Assembly (NCBI RefSeq): GCF_004798865.1
Contig: NW_025335268.1
Span: forward strand, 94,165,136-94,229,135
Origin: Varanus komodoensis
Lineage: Eukaryota; Chordata; Lepidosauria; Squamata; Varanidae
Direction: 5' to 3'
Length of the DNA: 64,000 nucleotides
Both the position numbers and the translations under genes were made by a program. Below, piece by piece: positions 1 through 11,149 of the stretch. The notes under the pieces are model-generated. The model ran no database searches. It was not told where the DNA came from and saw only the letters and a program-made list of their open reading frames with translations. How positions within the stretch are numbered: the stretch's first letter is position 1; the number at the start of each line of letters is the position of its first letter.

Positions 1-680
1 TCAGCTTGGGATTCAGAGAGAATGTTACTTTCCAGACCGGAATGTGATACTTCCTCAAGCATCATTCAGTAAGACTCGCAGCACATACGTCACAATGCGT
101 AGGCCAACCAAGTGACAGGTCCCGGCTAAGGGTTGGAGAGGTTTTTTCCCTCATGTTTCATTGAATTAGGTCACGCAGATATTGCTCAATTCATACACCA
201 GCCTTCCACAGCCTGAGGTCTTGAAGCGGATTAGTTAAAACTTATGGGAATTGTAGTTCAAGGCATTCGGAGGGCACTATCTTGCGAAAGGTTGTTTTTA
301 AAAGTTTAGCGTATTCTAATCTGAACTGATCAAAGACTTACGCAAGCATCTTGTTGGTCCCGATCAATCTTCACCCTGCATCCTTCCTCCCAGTACTAAT
401 AATTATTCTGGGAGGAGATGATGGAACCTGTGGTGGAACACATCTAGAGAGATTGAGGAAGACTGAACCCAGATTTCTCATAGCAACTCCGCACTAAAGA
501 GAAACCAACTAGTATCTACAAACAAACCCCACGCGCCATAGAAAACTGCGCAGACCATATTGCCAGCCTGTCATTTTAAATGGCAGGCATGCTACCCAAT
601 AAATTTTTGATTCTTCCGATTTCTACCGCGTAAAGAGGACAGATAGCCAATGGAACCAGCAAAGAACGAAAGGTCAAAGA
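1..680. other. Upstream flank of SLC25A28, no gene seen
   Basis: No long open frame resembling a known protein and no clear full-length repeat is visible. A short piece near 245-275 reads like half of the foldback repeat found elsewhere in the window (a 'gggaattgtagttca' core). A CCAAT box at 647-651 may belong to the SLC25A28 promoter. In human the next gene on this side is, as I recall, ENTPD7; no part of it is recognised here. Confidence 0.5.
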
Positions 681-1330
681 GGCATTGCCCAACATCTCTT
701 CTGATAGGCGGGAGCCTGACTGCCATTGGCCAATAGAAGCTAACCGGAGCCGGAGCCGACCAACGGGTACTGGCCTTGGGCGGCGTGAATATCGGCAGGA
801 GCCAATGAGCGGTGTCCGTAGGCGGGCTGGAGAGAGCGGGAGCCGCAGGACCGAGTGGGCATCCCGTAACGGACTCGACGGCGGCGCCATGGAGCTGGGG
901 GCGGGCGGCGCGGCTGGGCCCGGGCAGCGTGGCGGGGCGGAGCCGGGCCGCCAGCTCCTCCTGCTGCTGGGCGGGGGTGGCGGGGGGGGCTCGGGCTGGG
1001 CGTGGCTCTCGGCGGGCGGCGGGGAGGGGGGACCTGGAACGGACACCGAGGCCGGTCCGGAGCCGGACTACGAGGCCCTCCCACGCGGCTCCGCCGCCTC
1101 CACCCACATGCTCGCAGGGGCTGTGGCTGGGGTGCTGGAGCACAGCCTCATGTACCCGGTGGACTGTGTCAAGGTGAGAACAGGCGGGAAGTTGCCCTCG
1201 CGGTCCCGGGGGTGGCGGCGGCGGCGGGAATCGGGGCCGGGATGGGTGGCGAGGAGCTGTTCTGAGCGCGGAGCTGAGGTGAGACCCGAGAGTCATTGCA
1301 AGGAGGCTCTTGGCAAGCGCGGAGCACGGT
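680..1330 (+). promoter_or_regulatory. SLC25A28: CpG-rich promoter of SLC25A28
   Basis: GC content and CpG density rise sharply from about 680 and stay high across the first exon to about 1330, as in a housekeeping-type CpG island promoter. It carries two back-to-back CCAAT boxes, an inverted one at 724-728 and a direct one at 730-734, and another direct one at 802-806, 83 bases before the start codon. These are candidate NF-Y sites. No TATA box is seen, which fits dispersed initiation. The exact transcription start cannot be placed. Confidence 0.7.
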
Positions 1331-4300
1331 AACAGCAGGTATATCTTATGCAGCAGCGTTGCACTTCAGTCTGTATGTTGGCGGGCGGTTTGGCTCGATC
1401 CGAATTTACTCAACAAGCGATGAGTCTTGACCGAGGGGAAAAAAGGGGCGGAAATTGCGGGAAAGAGAATGCGAATTTTGGCAGGGAGGGAAGAATCAAC
1501 AAGTATCTGATTCTTTTACGGTTTGGCATAGAAGTGTCAATGATGACTGGTTTGGAAACTCGAGATGACAGTTACACAATGTCATCCATAGTAGACGAGA
1601 AGTAGGAACTATTTCCTGGACTGTAATCTGGACGGTTTTGCAGGCATACTGTTGTTCCTTTTTCCAGCACAATGATTTGGGCTCAGTTTTTAGGTAGGAG
1701 GAATTATGTCATTCAAGGCACAGTGGTACACATGTTTAGACAGAAAGAATCCCCTGTACTTTCTAGCAATTTCCAGCTACCATGGCTGGGAAGTGCTAGG
1801 AGATTTAGGACTTTTTTTCTGTCCAAACATGCATAGGTTTGTACTTTTAGTTTGGGGGCGGGGTGCTGCAGGGCCCAATAGCAGCCCCCCTTGAAATCCC
1901 ACTAATCTACATACATATGGAAAGGGCACTTGCAACTTGACAGGAAGAGTGTGAGGTGCGGAGCCACTGTAGAGGCTCGGATGCTCACAGTCTGCTGAGG
2001 AAAATAGAGCAGCGGGTGGGGAGAGCTGGGTGGGGAGAGCATTTGGGTCAATCCCTCAGCATATCTAACCTGCTCCCCTCCCTGCGCTGGCAGACAAGGA
2101 TGCAGAGCCTGCAACCAGAACCTGCTGCTCGCTACCGGAATGTGCTGGAGGCTCTGTGGCGGATCGTGCGGACTGAAGGGATCTGGCGACCCATGCGTGG
2201 ATTGAACGTCACAGCCACAGGGGCTGGCCCTGCCCATGCCTTGTATTTCGCCTGCTACGAAAAGTTGAAAAAGACACTTACCGACATTATCCATGCTGGG
2301 GGCAATAGTCACGTGGCCAACGGTATTGTCCCTTCCTGCCTTCTTGCCCCATCCTGGGGTCCCCATGTTACCAGTTGGGGCTGAGAGTGAGATGGGGGAA
2401 TTGGACATCAGGGATTGCTGCTTTTTGTGCCCTCATCCTGACTGGCACTTCCCTGACACTGTGTGCTGTTTAACTGGTAGTGGTACTGAAGCATGATCAG
2501 TGGAGGTACAGGTTTGCCATTGTCTCAGTAAAACGATACGTGGATGGGATGGACATGAGAAGGGGCAAGTAGCTGATGTTTCCTCCAGGCAGTTGGAAGA
2601 TGTGCTCATGATTGCACTGAGAGATCAAGGTGTGATGGATGGGTGGGCAGATTGCTGTTTGTCTTTATGTAGTGCTGTTCCTTTGAAACAAATGTTCCAG
2701 AGATTTTGTGTGCTTCTGTTTGTCTGTAATGATAACTTTCTTTAGCAACTTAATTTCTGAGTGGGGAGAATCCTGGGCTTCTGTAGCATGTGCTCTAGAG
2801 TTCATCTGTTTACTTCTGCTTCTTCACAATATCATGCTTCTAATCCTCCTCCTTCATCTCTGATAGTCTGGACAGATAATAGAAAGATGTGTTTGGCTTG
2901 GGATCCCTAGACGTTTGGACCTAACTCATCTGCCTCTGAAGTCTGTTGGATGAGTGGTGGACTCCTAAACAGCTGCAGGATGGTTTTGACTCTTCTGTGC
3001 TTTAGGAATTAAGGACATTAATTAAAGTTTTATAGACATTTTATTTCCCCCTTTTTCCATTATGTATTGGGATTAAGTTGAAGAAACTACACTAGAGCCT
3101 TGATGATTTCTGCTATCCCCTCTGAAAATTCCTGCTGACTTTTAAGTAAAATTTTTGTTTCTCTTTTGGGGAGGGCAATATCCCTATTCCCATGCACACA
3201 CTCCCTTTCTGGCACACTCTTGGAGCCCATGAGGACCCTTGCGGAGCTCTTGTCCATTTTTTTTCACACGTAACAGTCCTTGTCTTGCAGGCGCGGCAGG
3301 CTGTGTGGCAACATTGCTTCATGATGCAGCCATGAACCCAGCAGAAGGTAATCCTGCTTCCCAGCTATGCCACGGCTTTCAAGCAGCTCGTGGTCCTCTT
3401 TTGTCACCAGAGGGTGCTCTTAGATTGTTTGTGAAAAGGTGGAAGCAGAGAGCACCATTTATGAGAAGGATAATCGGATGGTGGGGTTGGGAGGCTGTCG
3501 AAGAGGCTTTGACTGGAAGGAGAAAGGCCACGTGTTCTTTTTTGTTTGTTTGTTTCTGCTTCAGGGTTGATAAATGACATTAAGCCAATATTATATCCTG
3601 TTCTTTTCTGTACATGTGTTCCCTGCATTCTGTAGGCAAAATCCAAGCATGGATCAGTAGATCCCCATCTTTACTTAGTAGTGTGTGACAGTCCAGGAAT
3701 GGGGCATCAGAGGGTTTTCCTGCGTTATGGAATTTGGGGGTTTACTGGGCTGGTAGATAACACCAAGGCAGATGTGAGGCTACAGCATGAGATCCATGGG
3801 TGTTTACCCAGAATGCACAGAGTCAGATCACTGCACTTACGGACTTTCTTTCCCTCCCCTCCCCCACCTTTTCCTCCTGGCTGGGCGGCTGCTCTCACCT
3901 GTCTCCAGTGATAAAGCAGAGGATGCAGATGTACAACTCTCCATACCAGCGAGTGACGGACTGTGTGCGAGCTGTGTGGTGCAATGAAGGGGCAGGAGCG
4001 TTCTACCGAAGCTATACCACTCAGCTGACCATGAACATCCCTTTCCAGGCTATCCACTTTATGGCCTATGAATCGCTACAGGAACAGCTCAACCCCCACA
4101 GACAATACAATCCCAGCTCCCATATGGTGGCGGGTGCCTGTGCAGGTGCCATCGCTGCTGCTGCCACCACCCCCTTGGACGTTTGCAAGACACTGCTGAA
4201 CACCCAGGAAGCCCTGGCGCTGAATACCAACATCAGCGGGCACATTACAGGCATGGCGCATGCATTCAGGACGGTGTACCACGTGGGCGGGCTGACCGCC

Positions 4301-4426
4301 TATTTCCGTGGGGTGCAGGCCCGTGTCATTTACCAGGTGCCATCTACAGCCATTGCCTGGTCCGTGTATGAGTTCTTCAAATACATCCTCACAAAGCGAA
4401 AGGAGGAACGCTTGGCCGGGAAGTGA
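889..4426 (+). CDS. SLC25A28: Mitoferrin-2, mitochondrial iron carrier (SLC25A28)
   Basis: Inner mitochondrial membrane carrier of the SLC25 family; mitoferrins import ferrous iron for haem and iron-sulfur cluster synthesis. Coding exons are 889-1173, 2094-2322, 3291-3347 and 3909-4426, joined by GT-AG introns of 920, 968 and 561 bp, giving 362 residues (human is about 364). The start at 889 is chosen because it has a G at -3 and +4 and opens with MELG, close to human MELE. All three carrier signatures are present: PVDCVK at residues 90-95, PAEVIK at 188-193 and PLDVCK at 279-284. From residue 96 on the protein is nearly collinear with human mitoferrin-2 as I remember it, including NSHVANG and AMNPAE. 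The N-terminal 60 residues are variable, rich in glycine and leucine, and poorly conserved. Paralogue SLC25A37 (mitoferrin-1) is the alternative, but the sequence and the NKX2-3 neighbour favour SLC25A28. No frameshift or stop is seen. Confidence 0.97.
3402..3419 (+). promoter_or_regulatory. CTCF-like motif in SLC25A28 intron 3
   Basis: The core CACCAGAGGGTGCT closely fits the CTCF core CACCAGGGGGCGCT on the plus strand. Motif resemblance only; no binding is shown. Confidence 0.35.
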
Positions 4427-4870
4427 AGTGTTGACTTCTCCCCTTGGATTGGCAGGTGCCGGAGTCGGATAACGAGCAAGCCTTTGGAATACTGATGCCG
4501 CCTCTTGCCTGCTGCTGCATTTTGCACAGCCCATCAGCCTTCTGAATGGATAGTATGCGACAAGCAGCAGCTTGGCCTGCCTTTTTCTAGCCTGTTACCT
4601 AAGAAGCATCTCCTTGTGCCCCACTAATGGCCGTACTCTCCGGAAAAGAAGGACGACTGCCTAGGAGTCACCCTGAGCACATTGGAATGTGGGGTGATGG
4701 GATGCATACCCAGAAATGGCTGCAGTTATGAAGCAGTGGAGATTAGAGGCAGGGAAAGTGTTAGCTGAGCTGTTGTCTAGCAGCACGCACACACCCCTCG
4801 TGCTTTGTGCGAAGGCTTTGGTTTCTGTGGCCCTCGGCACCTCCAATAAAGTCTGCTTTATTATCATGGC
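4427..4870 (+). other. SLC25A28: 3' untranslated region of SLC25A28
   Basis: Follows the TGA at 4424-4426. A canonical AATAAA lies at 4845-4850 with a GT/T-rich stretch just beyond (about 4867-4890), so cleavage near 4860-4870 is likely, giving a UTR of about 440 bases. Longer forms using later signals cannot be excluded. Confidence 0.75.
4845..4850 (+). terminator. SLC25A28: Polyadenylation signal AATAAA, SLC25A28
   Basis: Exact AATAAA hexamer about 420 bases past the stop codon, followed within 30 bases by a GT-rich downstream element. Confidence 0.75.
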
Positions 4871-5034
4871 CCATGTCTATTGTTGTTGTGTCACCTCTTC
4901 TGCTTCTGATTGTCAGCGGTTCTTTGTTACAGGTAAGTTGGGCCCCCTTGTAGTAGGATGATAAATATCATTTCCTCTTGTGATTGGGAGAAGGAATGGG
5001 TTAGGCTTTTATAATGCAGCATCTTTTACAAGAT

Positions 5035-5612
5035 GAGCAAGTAGAGAGAATGGCAACAAAAATGGTCAGGTGCTGGATCAGCACCTCTATGAGGAGCAGC
5101 TACAACAGCTGGGACTGTTCAGCTTGGGTAAAAGGCGAGTAAGGGAAGACATGAAGGAGGTGTTTAAAAGTATGCATGGTGTGGAGAAAGTGGAGGAGGA
5201 GACATTTTTCTCCTTCTGCCTTAACATTTGAACCCAGGGTCATCCCATGGAGCTGATTGGTGGGAGGTTGAGGACAGATAAAAGGAAGTTCTTCACACAG
5301 TGTATAGGTAAACTGGAATTCACTGCCACAGGAAGTGGTGACGGCTGCCAGTCTGGATGGCTTTAAAAAGGAATTGGACGGATTCACGAGAGGAGTAGCC
5401 TGTCGGTGTCTACCAGCCTTGCTGGCCACGTGCTGCCTCTTTCGCCAGTGGCGGCATGCCTGCATACCCCAGTTGCTGAGGAGTTTGGACAGTGGGGGGT
5501 CCTGCACCCCTCCCGCTTGAGGAATTTTGTGGGCAGCTGGTTTGCCACTGTATGGAATGCTGGACTAGATGGACCTATGGACCAGCTTGACTTAAATTCT
5601 GCCTAATCCAAG
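5035..5612 (+). mobile_element. CR1-type LINE, 3' end fragment, sense
   Basis: Reads through the conserved end of reptile CR1 reverse transcriptase ORFs: a 'gggactgttcagcttgg' segment, then 'ggtcatcccatgga', 'cactgccacaggaag' and 'gatggctttaaaaag', finishing in the 3' UTR with 'gctggactagatggac'. The family has one long ORF2, so this is a 5'-truncated copy, usual for LINEs. The frame is disrupted, so it is old. Confidence 0.8.
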
Positions 5613-8074
5613 TGTGTGTGACAGTAGCAGTGAAAAAGAACCAGTGCCTGTTTCAGCCTGGTGTATCCATCCAAGCAGCTTGCAGTAACCTCCAGTATTG
5701 CACATTGTGATGGGAGAATTCCATATACAGGTGTATGCATGTGTTCCTCCAGTCCTTGGCACACAGGATTGCAAGGCCAAAGTATGAAAGTCTGACAGAC
5801 TTCTTTGCTAAGCTGTAGTTGAAGAGCAGGGACAGGTGTTCTCGACATAACCATCTGCAATTGTAAGACATGCAGCCCAGTGTTAGCTGTCAAGATACAG
5901 GCTTTGACAGGAAACCCTTGTACTTCTGGTAAAATGAATGTGGACAGAATCCTCACCTGTGGCGGCTACTGTTGCAGCAGCACAGTTGTATCCCTTCCCT
6001 GGAGAATGTTTAAGTTGGGTCTTGTGCACACTCACACGCTGATCATACATAATATAGTTGCTCTTGCGACCTTACAAGGGTGTGCATTTACATGCTGCTT
6101 TTTATATTACTAGCTGCTCAAAGGATACAGCGTGACGTTATGATCATAGTTTCAGGCTTGTCTTTTAATCGTACAGATCTCAAGGACCAGGGTAGGGATT
6201 TCTGATGTGTGAGTATGATCCTGAAGCCATAATCTTACTGTATGCTTTTGGCTGTCTTGCTGGTTTTTCCCCAGGCATATCTAGATTTTTCAATGGCCCC
6301 TTGACCTTCATTCCTGAATGCCACTGTGCTTGTTTTCCTGACTTACAACTTGAAGAGCAAGCCGTATTGTTTGGTGGATTGTCATCTGTCATTTTGTGAA
6401 AGGGATTTCAATCAAATCAAACATGGCATAGCTCCTTCTCAAGAGTGTCTTTGTGACACTGTAAATGTTAGTTTTGGGGAGACTGCATAAGTTTAATATT
6501 TGAAGTGAGATATGTGCCCAATCACAGTGACAACTTTCATGATCTAGGAGGGGGCAGGGGAATTACTTTCTCCTCCCCACCACTTTTTATTTTTTGAACC
6601 CGGGCTTCTGTTTGACTCCTTCCCTTCCCCAGACTATAAAATGGTGTGGTCCTCCATAAGCTTTGCCTCAGGTATCACCAACTTAAGACAGGTGAGCCAC
6701 TACCATTTTGGCTAACTGTGATATCAAATCTGTGGGATTATGTTTTTAATGTGAACTTTAGGCCCAAGCAAACTCCCATCTTGGTCCTTAAAGTGCCGGA
6801 CACAAAGTGTCCATGCAGGGGAGTAATTTTCCTTGATCCACTAATTTTATACCATAACTACTGGTGTGAGTGAGGGCTGATAAGGATGTAAGAGTTTGCC
6901 CTGTTTGCCCTGGTGTTCTGGGAGTGCTCAGACCTCCTGACAGTACCCGGTAAAATCACATCCAGACCCTCTGCCTGGCTATGAATATAGAGAAGACACT
7001 TCCATTGGGGCTGCCTTATCATTCCATATCTTCCCTTAAGGATGTTCAAATTAACCTAGAAGGTTGCGCTAATTGTTGCTCTAAATCTAGTAATATTCCA
7101 GGATGCTGGTCTGGAGTTCTTGGCGTGTGACTTTCAGGAAGCCTCAGGGCTATGGATGTGGGTAGAATGTTGTGTGTAGCTTAAGAGTTGTCAACATCTT
7201 GACTGGCCCTGTGCCTGTAACAACAACCTGACATGCAGAAATGTATTAAGGAAAATTGTTTTTCCCCCGGCATGGTGATAAGGAGTGTGGGGAGGAGTTG
7301 CCTGCTTCATTTGTATTAGGCTGTTGTTACTGAAGAGAGAAGAACAAGGCCAGTTAAGTTGGTCACCCAAACCCACATGTGATAAAATCCTCTCCTATTA
7401 GGCTTCTTACTATCTATGAATCTGGTCCAGAGCTCCTAATACCTGTGGGTAGCTTCTCTGTACATGGTGATTCTGCTGCTTCAAATCGAATGTGGCATTT
7501 CATTATCAGTTTTGTTTGGCTAGTCCAGGGTTGGGCACCCTTGGCCCTCAGCCTAAATTCAAAAGCCCTCACAAATGATCTGTGCAGATCCCTGGCAAAA
7601 GCATTCTGTCCCTCTCAGGCACGTTGCTGGGGGCAGACAAGAGAACATAATAGGGAGAGACAAGGGGTGCCTCCACCCTCTGACACCCTCTGACATTACC
7701 CTGTAAGCCAATTAACCCAAGCTAAACCTAACCACAAAATCAGTTTCTTAAGAGTGCAATCCTATGCATGGTTAGAGAACATCAACAGTTCTGGCATGCC
7801 CCACCAGTATGATTTATGATTGGTGGAGGGCTACTAAGAATTGTAAAAGATGTTTTGCTGTTTAGACATACATGGGACTGCACTTTAAAGAGCTGCACTC
7901 CAGAGCAGTTAGCTCTGCTTTTAGTTTGGCATCTCACAAGCTTGGCAGATTTGGGCCATGCTGAGTGGTCTGGAAAGGTAAAGACAGGTCTTCAGAGTTC
8001 TTCCAGCTATAACTCTTCATTGCCCTTGACCTAGCCAGTTCCAATTCTTGGATGAAAATATAACTTTCACATTG

Positions 8075-8305
8075 GATGGCAGGGTGGTGTAGTGGTTAAG
8101 AGCATGGGAGTGGGATTCAGGTGATCTGAGTTCTAGTCCCCCCAGGCGCTGGAGCCAACTGGGTGACTTTGGGCCTGTCACAGACTTTCAGCCCAACCCA
8201 CCTCACAGGAGTGTTGTTCTGGGGGTAAGATTGAGAACAGGAGAAAGATGTAATCCAATTTGAGTTTGTTATAAGGAAAAAGTGGGATATATATCTAATG
8301 AATAA
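8075..8305 (+). repeat. tRNA-derived SINE (Sauria/squamate type)
   Basis: Begins with the lizard SINE head 'gggtggtgtagtggttaag' (A-box region), has a degenerate B box near 'gagttctagtcccc', then the diagnostic middle 'gggtgactttggg', 'gtcacagactttcag' and 'cccacctcacagg', and an AT-rich tail. These SINEs are copied by LINE machinery and are widespread in squamates. Confidence 0.8.
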
Positions 8306-8359
8306 CTTCTGATATCCAGCAGTGTCTCTAGTCTTTGGTTGGGCCTCCCAGTGGTCTGG

Positions 8360-8470
8360 AGCAGCCTTTCCCAACACGGCACACTGCAGATGTGTTAGAC
8401 CAGCTCCCATACTTTCCAGGTAGCATGGCCATTGGCCACCACCTCTGCCCACCACCCCCCAGCTAATGTG
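8360..8470. repeat. Foldback MITE-like repeat fragment (family A)
   Basis: Contains 'gcctttcccaacacggcac' followed by 'gcagatgtgttagacc' and 'catggccattggccacc', the left-arm motifs of family A. The right arm is poorly preserved. Confidence 0.45.
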
Positions 8471-9005
8471 CACTGATGTAGTTCCAGAAACAGGAAACTG
8501 CAAGCACGAGAACTTTTGATCCCATAATCCAGCTGCTGCTAAATTTCTGCTTCTCAGAAAATGGTTAATGGAGCCTTACCATCTGGAGGAAAGAAAAGAA
8601 GGGAATGACAATCCTACCTCTGCATCATTTTGCAAGCTATGCCCAAGTGCTCCAGACACACAATTGCACCAATGTTTAATTCCTCCAGCTGCGATTGGGC
8701 AGGGAGGAGTTTGCTAAAGCAATGAATCCCACAAGTGAACCTGAAATAAAAAAATTGTGATGCAGAGTACAAGATACTCCATGTTCCATGTCTCCTTGTC
8801 CTCTACAAATAGCTTATCCCCCACCCCCTCCTGTCAGTCCATTTCCCATGGCTGCTCAGTTTGGATTGTTCCAGCCCCACCGGCCCTCAATATTTCTCAT
8901 ACTCCTACAGAATCTGCTGCACGCAACAGATGGAGCTATTTTGGCAACCTCACTGATTATTCATACAGAATGGGACAGAGAATTGACAGAGAATCCAGGT
9001 AAATT

Positions 9006-9165
9006 ATGAGCTGGACAACTTGCGGCCCTCCAAATATATCTGGATTGCAACTCCCAACAGTCCTAGTTAGCATAGCCAGCAGTAAGGCCTGCAGAAGTTG
9101 CAGATCAACGACCAGCCACAAGTTGATCTGAAGGGCGGGCCACAAGTTGTCCACGCCTGGGTTAC
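9006..9165. repeat. Foldback MITE-like repeat (family A)
   Basis: The left arm has 'gcggccctccaaatatatc' and 'ttgcaactcccaacagtcc'; the right end has 'gggccacaagttgtccac', which is inverted relative to 'gacaacttgcggccctcc' at the left. This is the arrangement of the non-coding palindromic repeats common in squamate genomes. The DNA transposon superfamily was not determined. Confidence 0.55.
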
Positions 9166-9487
9166 ATTTCCTAATACAAGCACTACTGGTGCCTGCCAGG
9201 CTGTTTCAGAAGCATGGTCTGGTTAGCTTTCACCTGAGTGGAGAAGTGATAGTCTCTCTTTCCTTTTCCCTGAATTTCCCGGGATCTGTCAAGGCCTGAA
9301 AGTAAATGATGATCAGTGACCCCCAGAAGTACCCCACATCCCCAAGGGATCCCTTAATGCTTCTCCTTCGGAGGGCAACAAATAGAATTGCCCGATATGT
9401 ATTCTCTGCTTTTTCACAATCCCGTTTTACTACTCGCTCACCCATCCATCCACTCGCTCTAACCGGCATTCGACAGGGCTTCGAGGG

Positions 9488-9502
9488 AGCGCCCCCTGGC
9501 GG
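9488..9502 (-). promoter_or_regulatory. Strong CTCF-like motif between the two genes
   Basis: AGCGCCCCCTGGCGG is, on the minus strand, a near-consensus CTCF core (CCGCCAGGGGGCGCT). It lies in a small GC-rich island in otherwise AT-richer DNA, about 4.6 kb past the SLC25A28 end and 3.7 kb past the NKX2-3 end. A boundary role is inference. Confidence 0.5.
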
Positions 9503-10161
9503 TTCCTCTCTGCACGCGGAGCTCTACTTTCCCATTCTCTCTCCCCAGCCTTCTTCCTTATATACTCTCGTCTCATTCCCGGACTGCTTCAACCGCCACG
9601 ACTCACATCCGAGGAATTCTGGGAACTGTCGTTCTGTGATGGAGTTAAAGTAAACAAAGAACTCTCACAGTCCCCAAACGACCATTTCCAGGTTTTCTTT
9701 GGGGCAAGCCGTGACAGCTCAGGCAGCTTCCAAACCGTTTACCCTTTCCAAAGCGGATGTATGTATCCACACACGGCCTTTCCGTACGAAGCAACCTGGA
9801 ATTACTGCTACTCCTTCGTTTCCTATTCCCCATCCTTCATGTGGTTTAGAATAATCCATCGCCAAGGACAGCCTAGACTCAGGATTGCGTGGCTGCCATG
9901 GGCTCTACCACTTTCCCTTGCGTTGCTTTGAGTCAAGTCTCCAAGCAGCAGAAGGAGGGGACTTTGCCGCTTCTGAATGTCCCTTTACATTGAAACCAAA
10001 ATGCTCTTTCCACATCTCACACTGGTGCATTTTAGCTCAGCTTCAGCACATTGTCTGCTGTGATGCTTTTCTGTTTTCAGGGAGCTTTTAACAGAGGGTA
10101 GCGTTTAAAAAAAAACTAGTGCTTAGTCTGAAACAGTACCATCCATTCTGCTGCCTCGCTC

Positions 10162-10178
10162 TGCCACCAGGGAGCAAA
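10162..10178 (+). promoter_or_regulatory. Second CTCF-like motif, opposite orientation
   Basis: TGCCACCAGGGAGCAAA fits the plus-strand CTCF core moderately, about 660 bases from the stronger site at 9488 and in the opposite orientation. Confidence 0.35.
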
Positions 10179-10249
10179 ATTTTTTGAAGCGCAGGGGGGC
10201 TGGTCCCACAGGGGCAGTGTTTGGTAGTGAAAGATCTGCTATTCCTTCA

Positions 10250-10570
10250 GGCCCACAGGACAAAAGCAAACAAAACCAGACACACATTTGCAAATGCTAA
10301 TTTATATATGTCCTAAAGTCTCTTCCTCTGTGTGTGCGGCTGTCCATCTATTTGCAAAAAGCAGCGTACGGATGACAGGAAAGTATTTGATTTCGGCGCG
10401 CGCGGGGGGGGGGGGGATTGGCAAAACGATTCAGGGAGGGGCAGCAGGAAATGAAGGACCCGTGGGCAAAATGTCAGCTAAGACAAGGGGATCCGATGTA
10501 ACAGAGGGCTGACCATGGAATAGCGGGCTGATGGGCCAGCGGGCCTCCCAGAGATCCAGGGCTCCAAATG
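10250..10570 (+). repeat. Unclassified dispersed repeat, copy 1
   Basis: Shares an ordered series of matches with 29350-29640: 'acacatttgca', 'taatttatatatg', 'tcctaaagtctctt', then 'gacaggaaa' and 'ttgatttc' ahead of a G-rich run. The shared order shows a common element. I do not recognise the family; no coding frame is visible. A G homopolymer lies at about 10403-10413. Confidence 0.5.
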
Positions 10571-10724
10571 AAGCTCTCAGGGCTCCAGCCTTAGTGGTCA
10601 TTCTTAATATGATCTCCAGCTGGGCATAAATTCGAATCCCACTCTGTTAAAAAAAAAAAAGTGTGTGTCCATATGTCAACTAGCACATATCATATACCCC
10701 AGCATATTTTGCATGCGCTGGAGC

Positions 10725-10756
10725 CTCTCTCTCCCCCTCTCTCTCCCCCTCTCTCG
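10725..10756. repeat. Pyrimidine-rich tandem repeat
   Basis: About three copies of a CTCTCCCCCT-like unit. Confidence 0.8.
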
Positions 10757-11149
10757 TTTCTGCTGTGGCTTTATTGCTTGCTTTTAGTTCTGTTATTATT
10801 TGATTGTGGGTTTGTGGGATATTGCTTATACTGTTTTCATTTCTCCATGCCTCATTTACATGGAGGCATAAAATACTTTAAATGCATATGTACATACAGG
10901 GAAATGCTATCAATATTAATTAATGGCCATGTTAAATACATAGCCACTTCAGCACTTACAATTTGAAGTGGTACAACCAAGAATGTTGACAGCTTCTCCC
11001 ACCACCAAAAGGAGCAATCCGATGAAAAGAGGCCCAGAACTCCCAGCAGAGCTGGTTGGCCCATGCTGGGAATTGTGGGTCTTTTTTTTCTAAGTTTGCA
11101 CCGGGCGGAGTCCTTGTTTTGTTTAAAGAGGGCTTTAATTCCTGAATTA

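Larger units (their letters stand above)
4871..9480. other. Intergenic stretch between SLC25A28 and NKX2-3, left part
   Basis: Apart from the CR1 fragment near 5.0-5.6 kb, the SINE at 8.1 kb and foldback repeats around 8.4 and 9.0 kb, no gene or clear element is seen. Small pieces near 7745-7790 match the 'gcaatcctatgcat' arm of a common squamate foldback repeat. The open frames here are short and do not resemble known proteins. Confidence 0.5.

Noticed and set aside
889-4426. Identity as SLC25A37 (mitoferrin-1)
   Set aside because: Start, length and near-identity to mitoferrin-2 from residue 96 on, plus synteny, favour SLC25A28.
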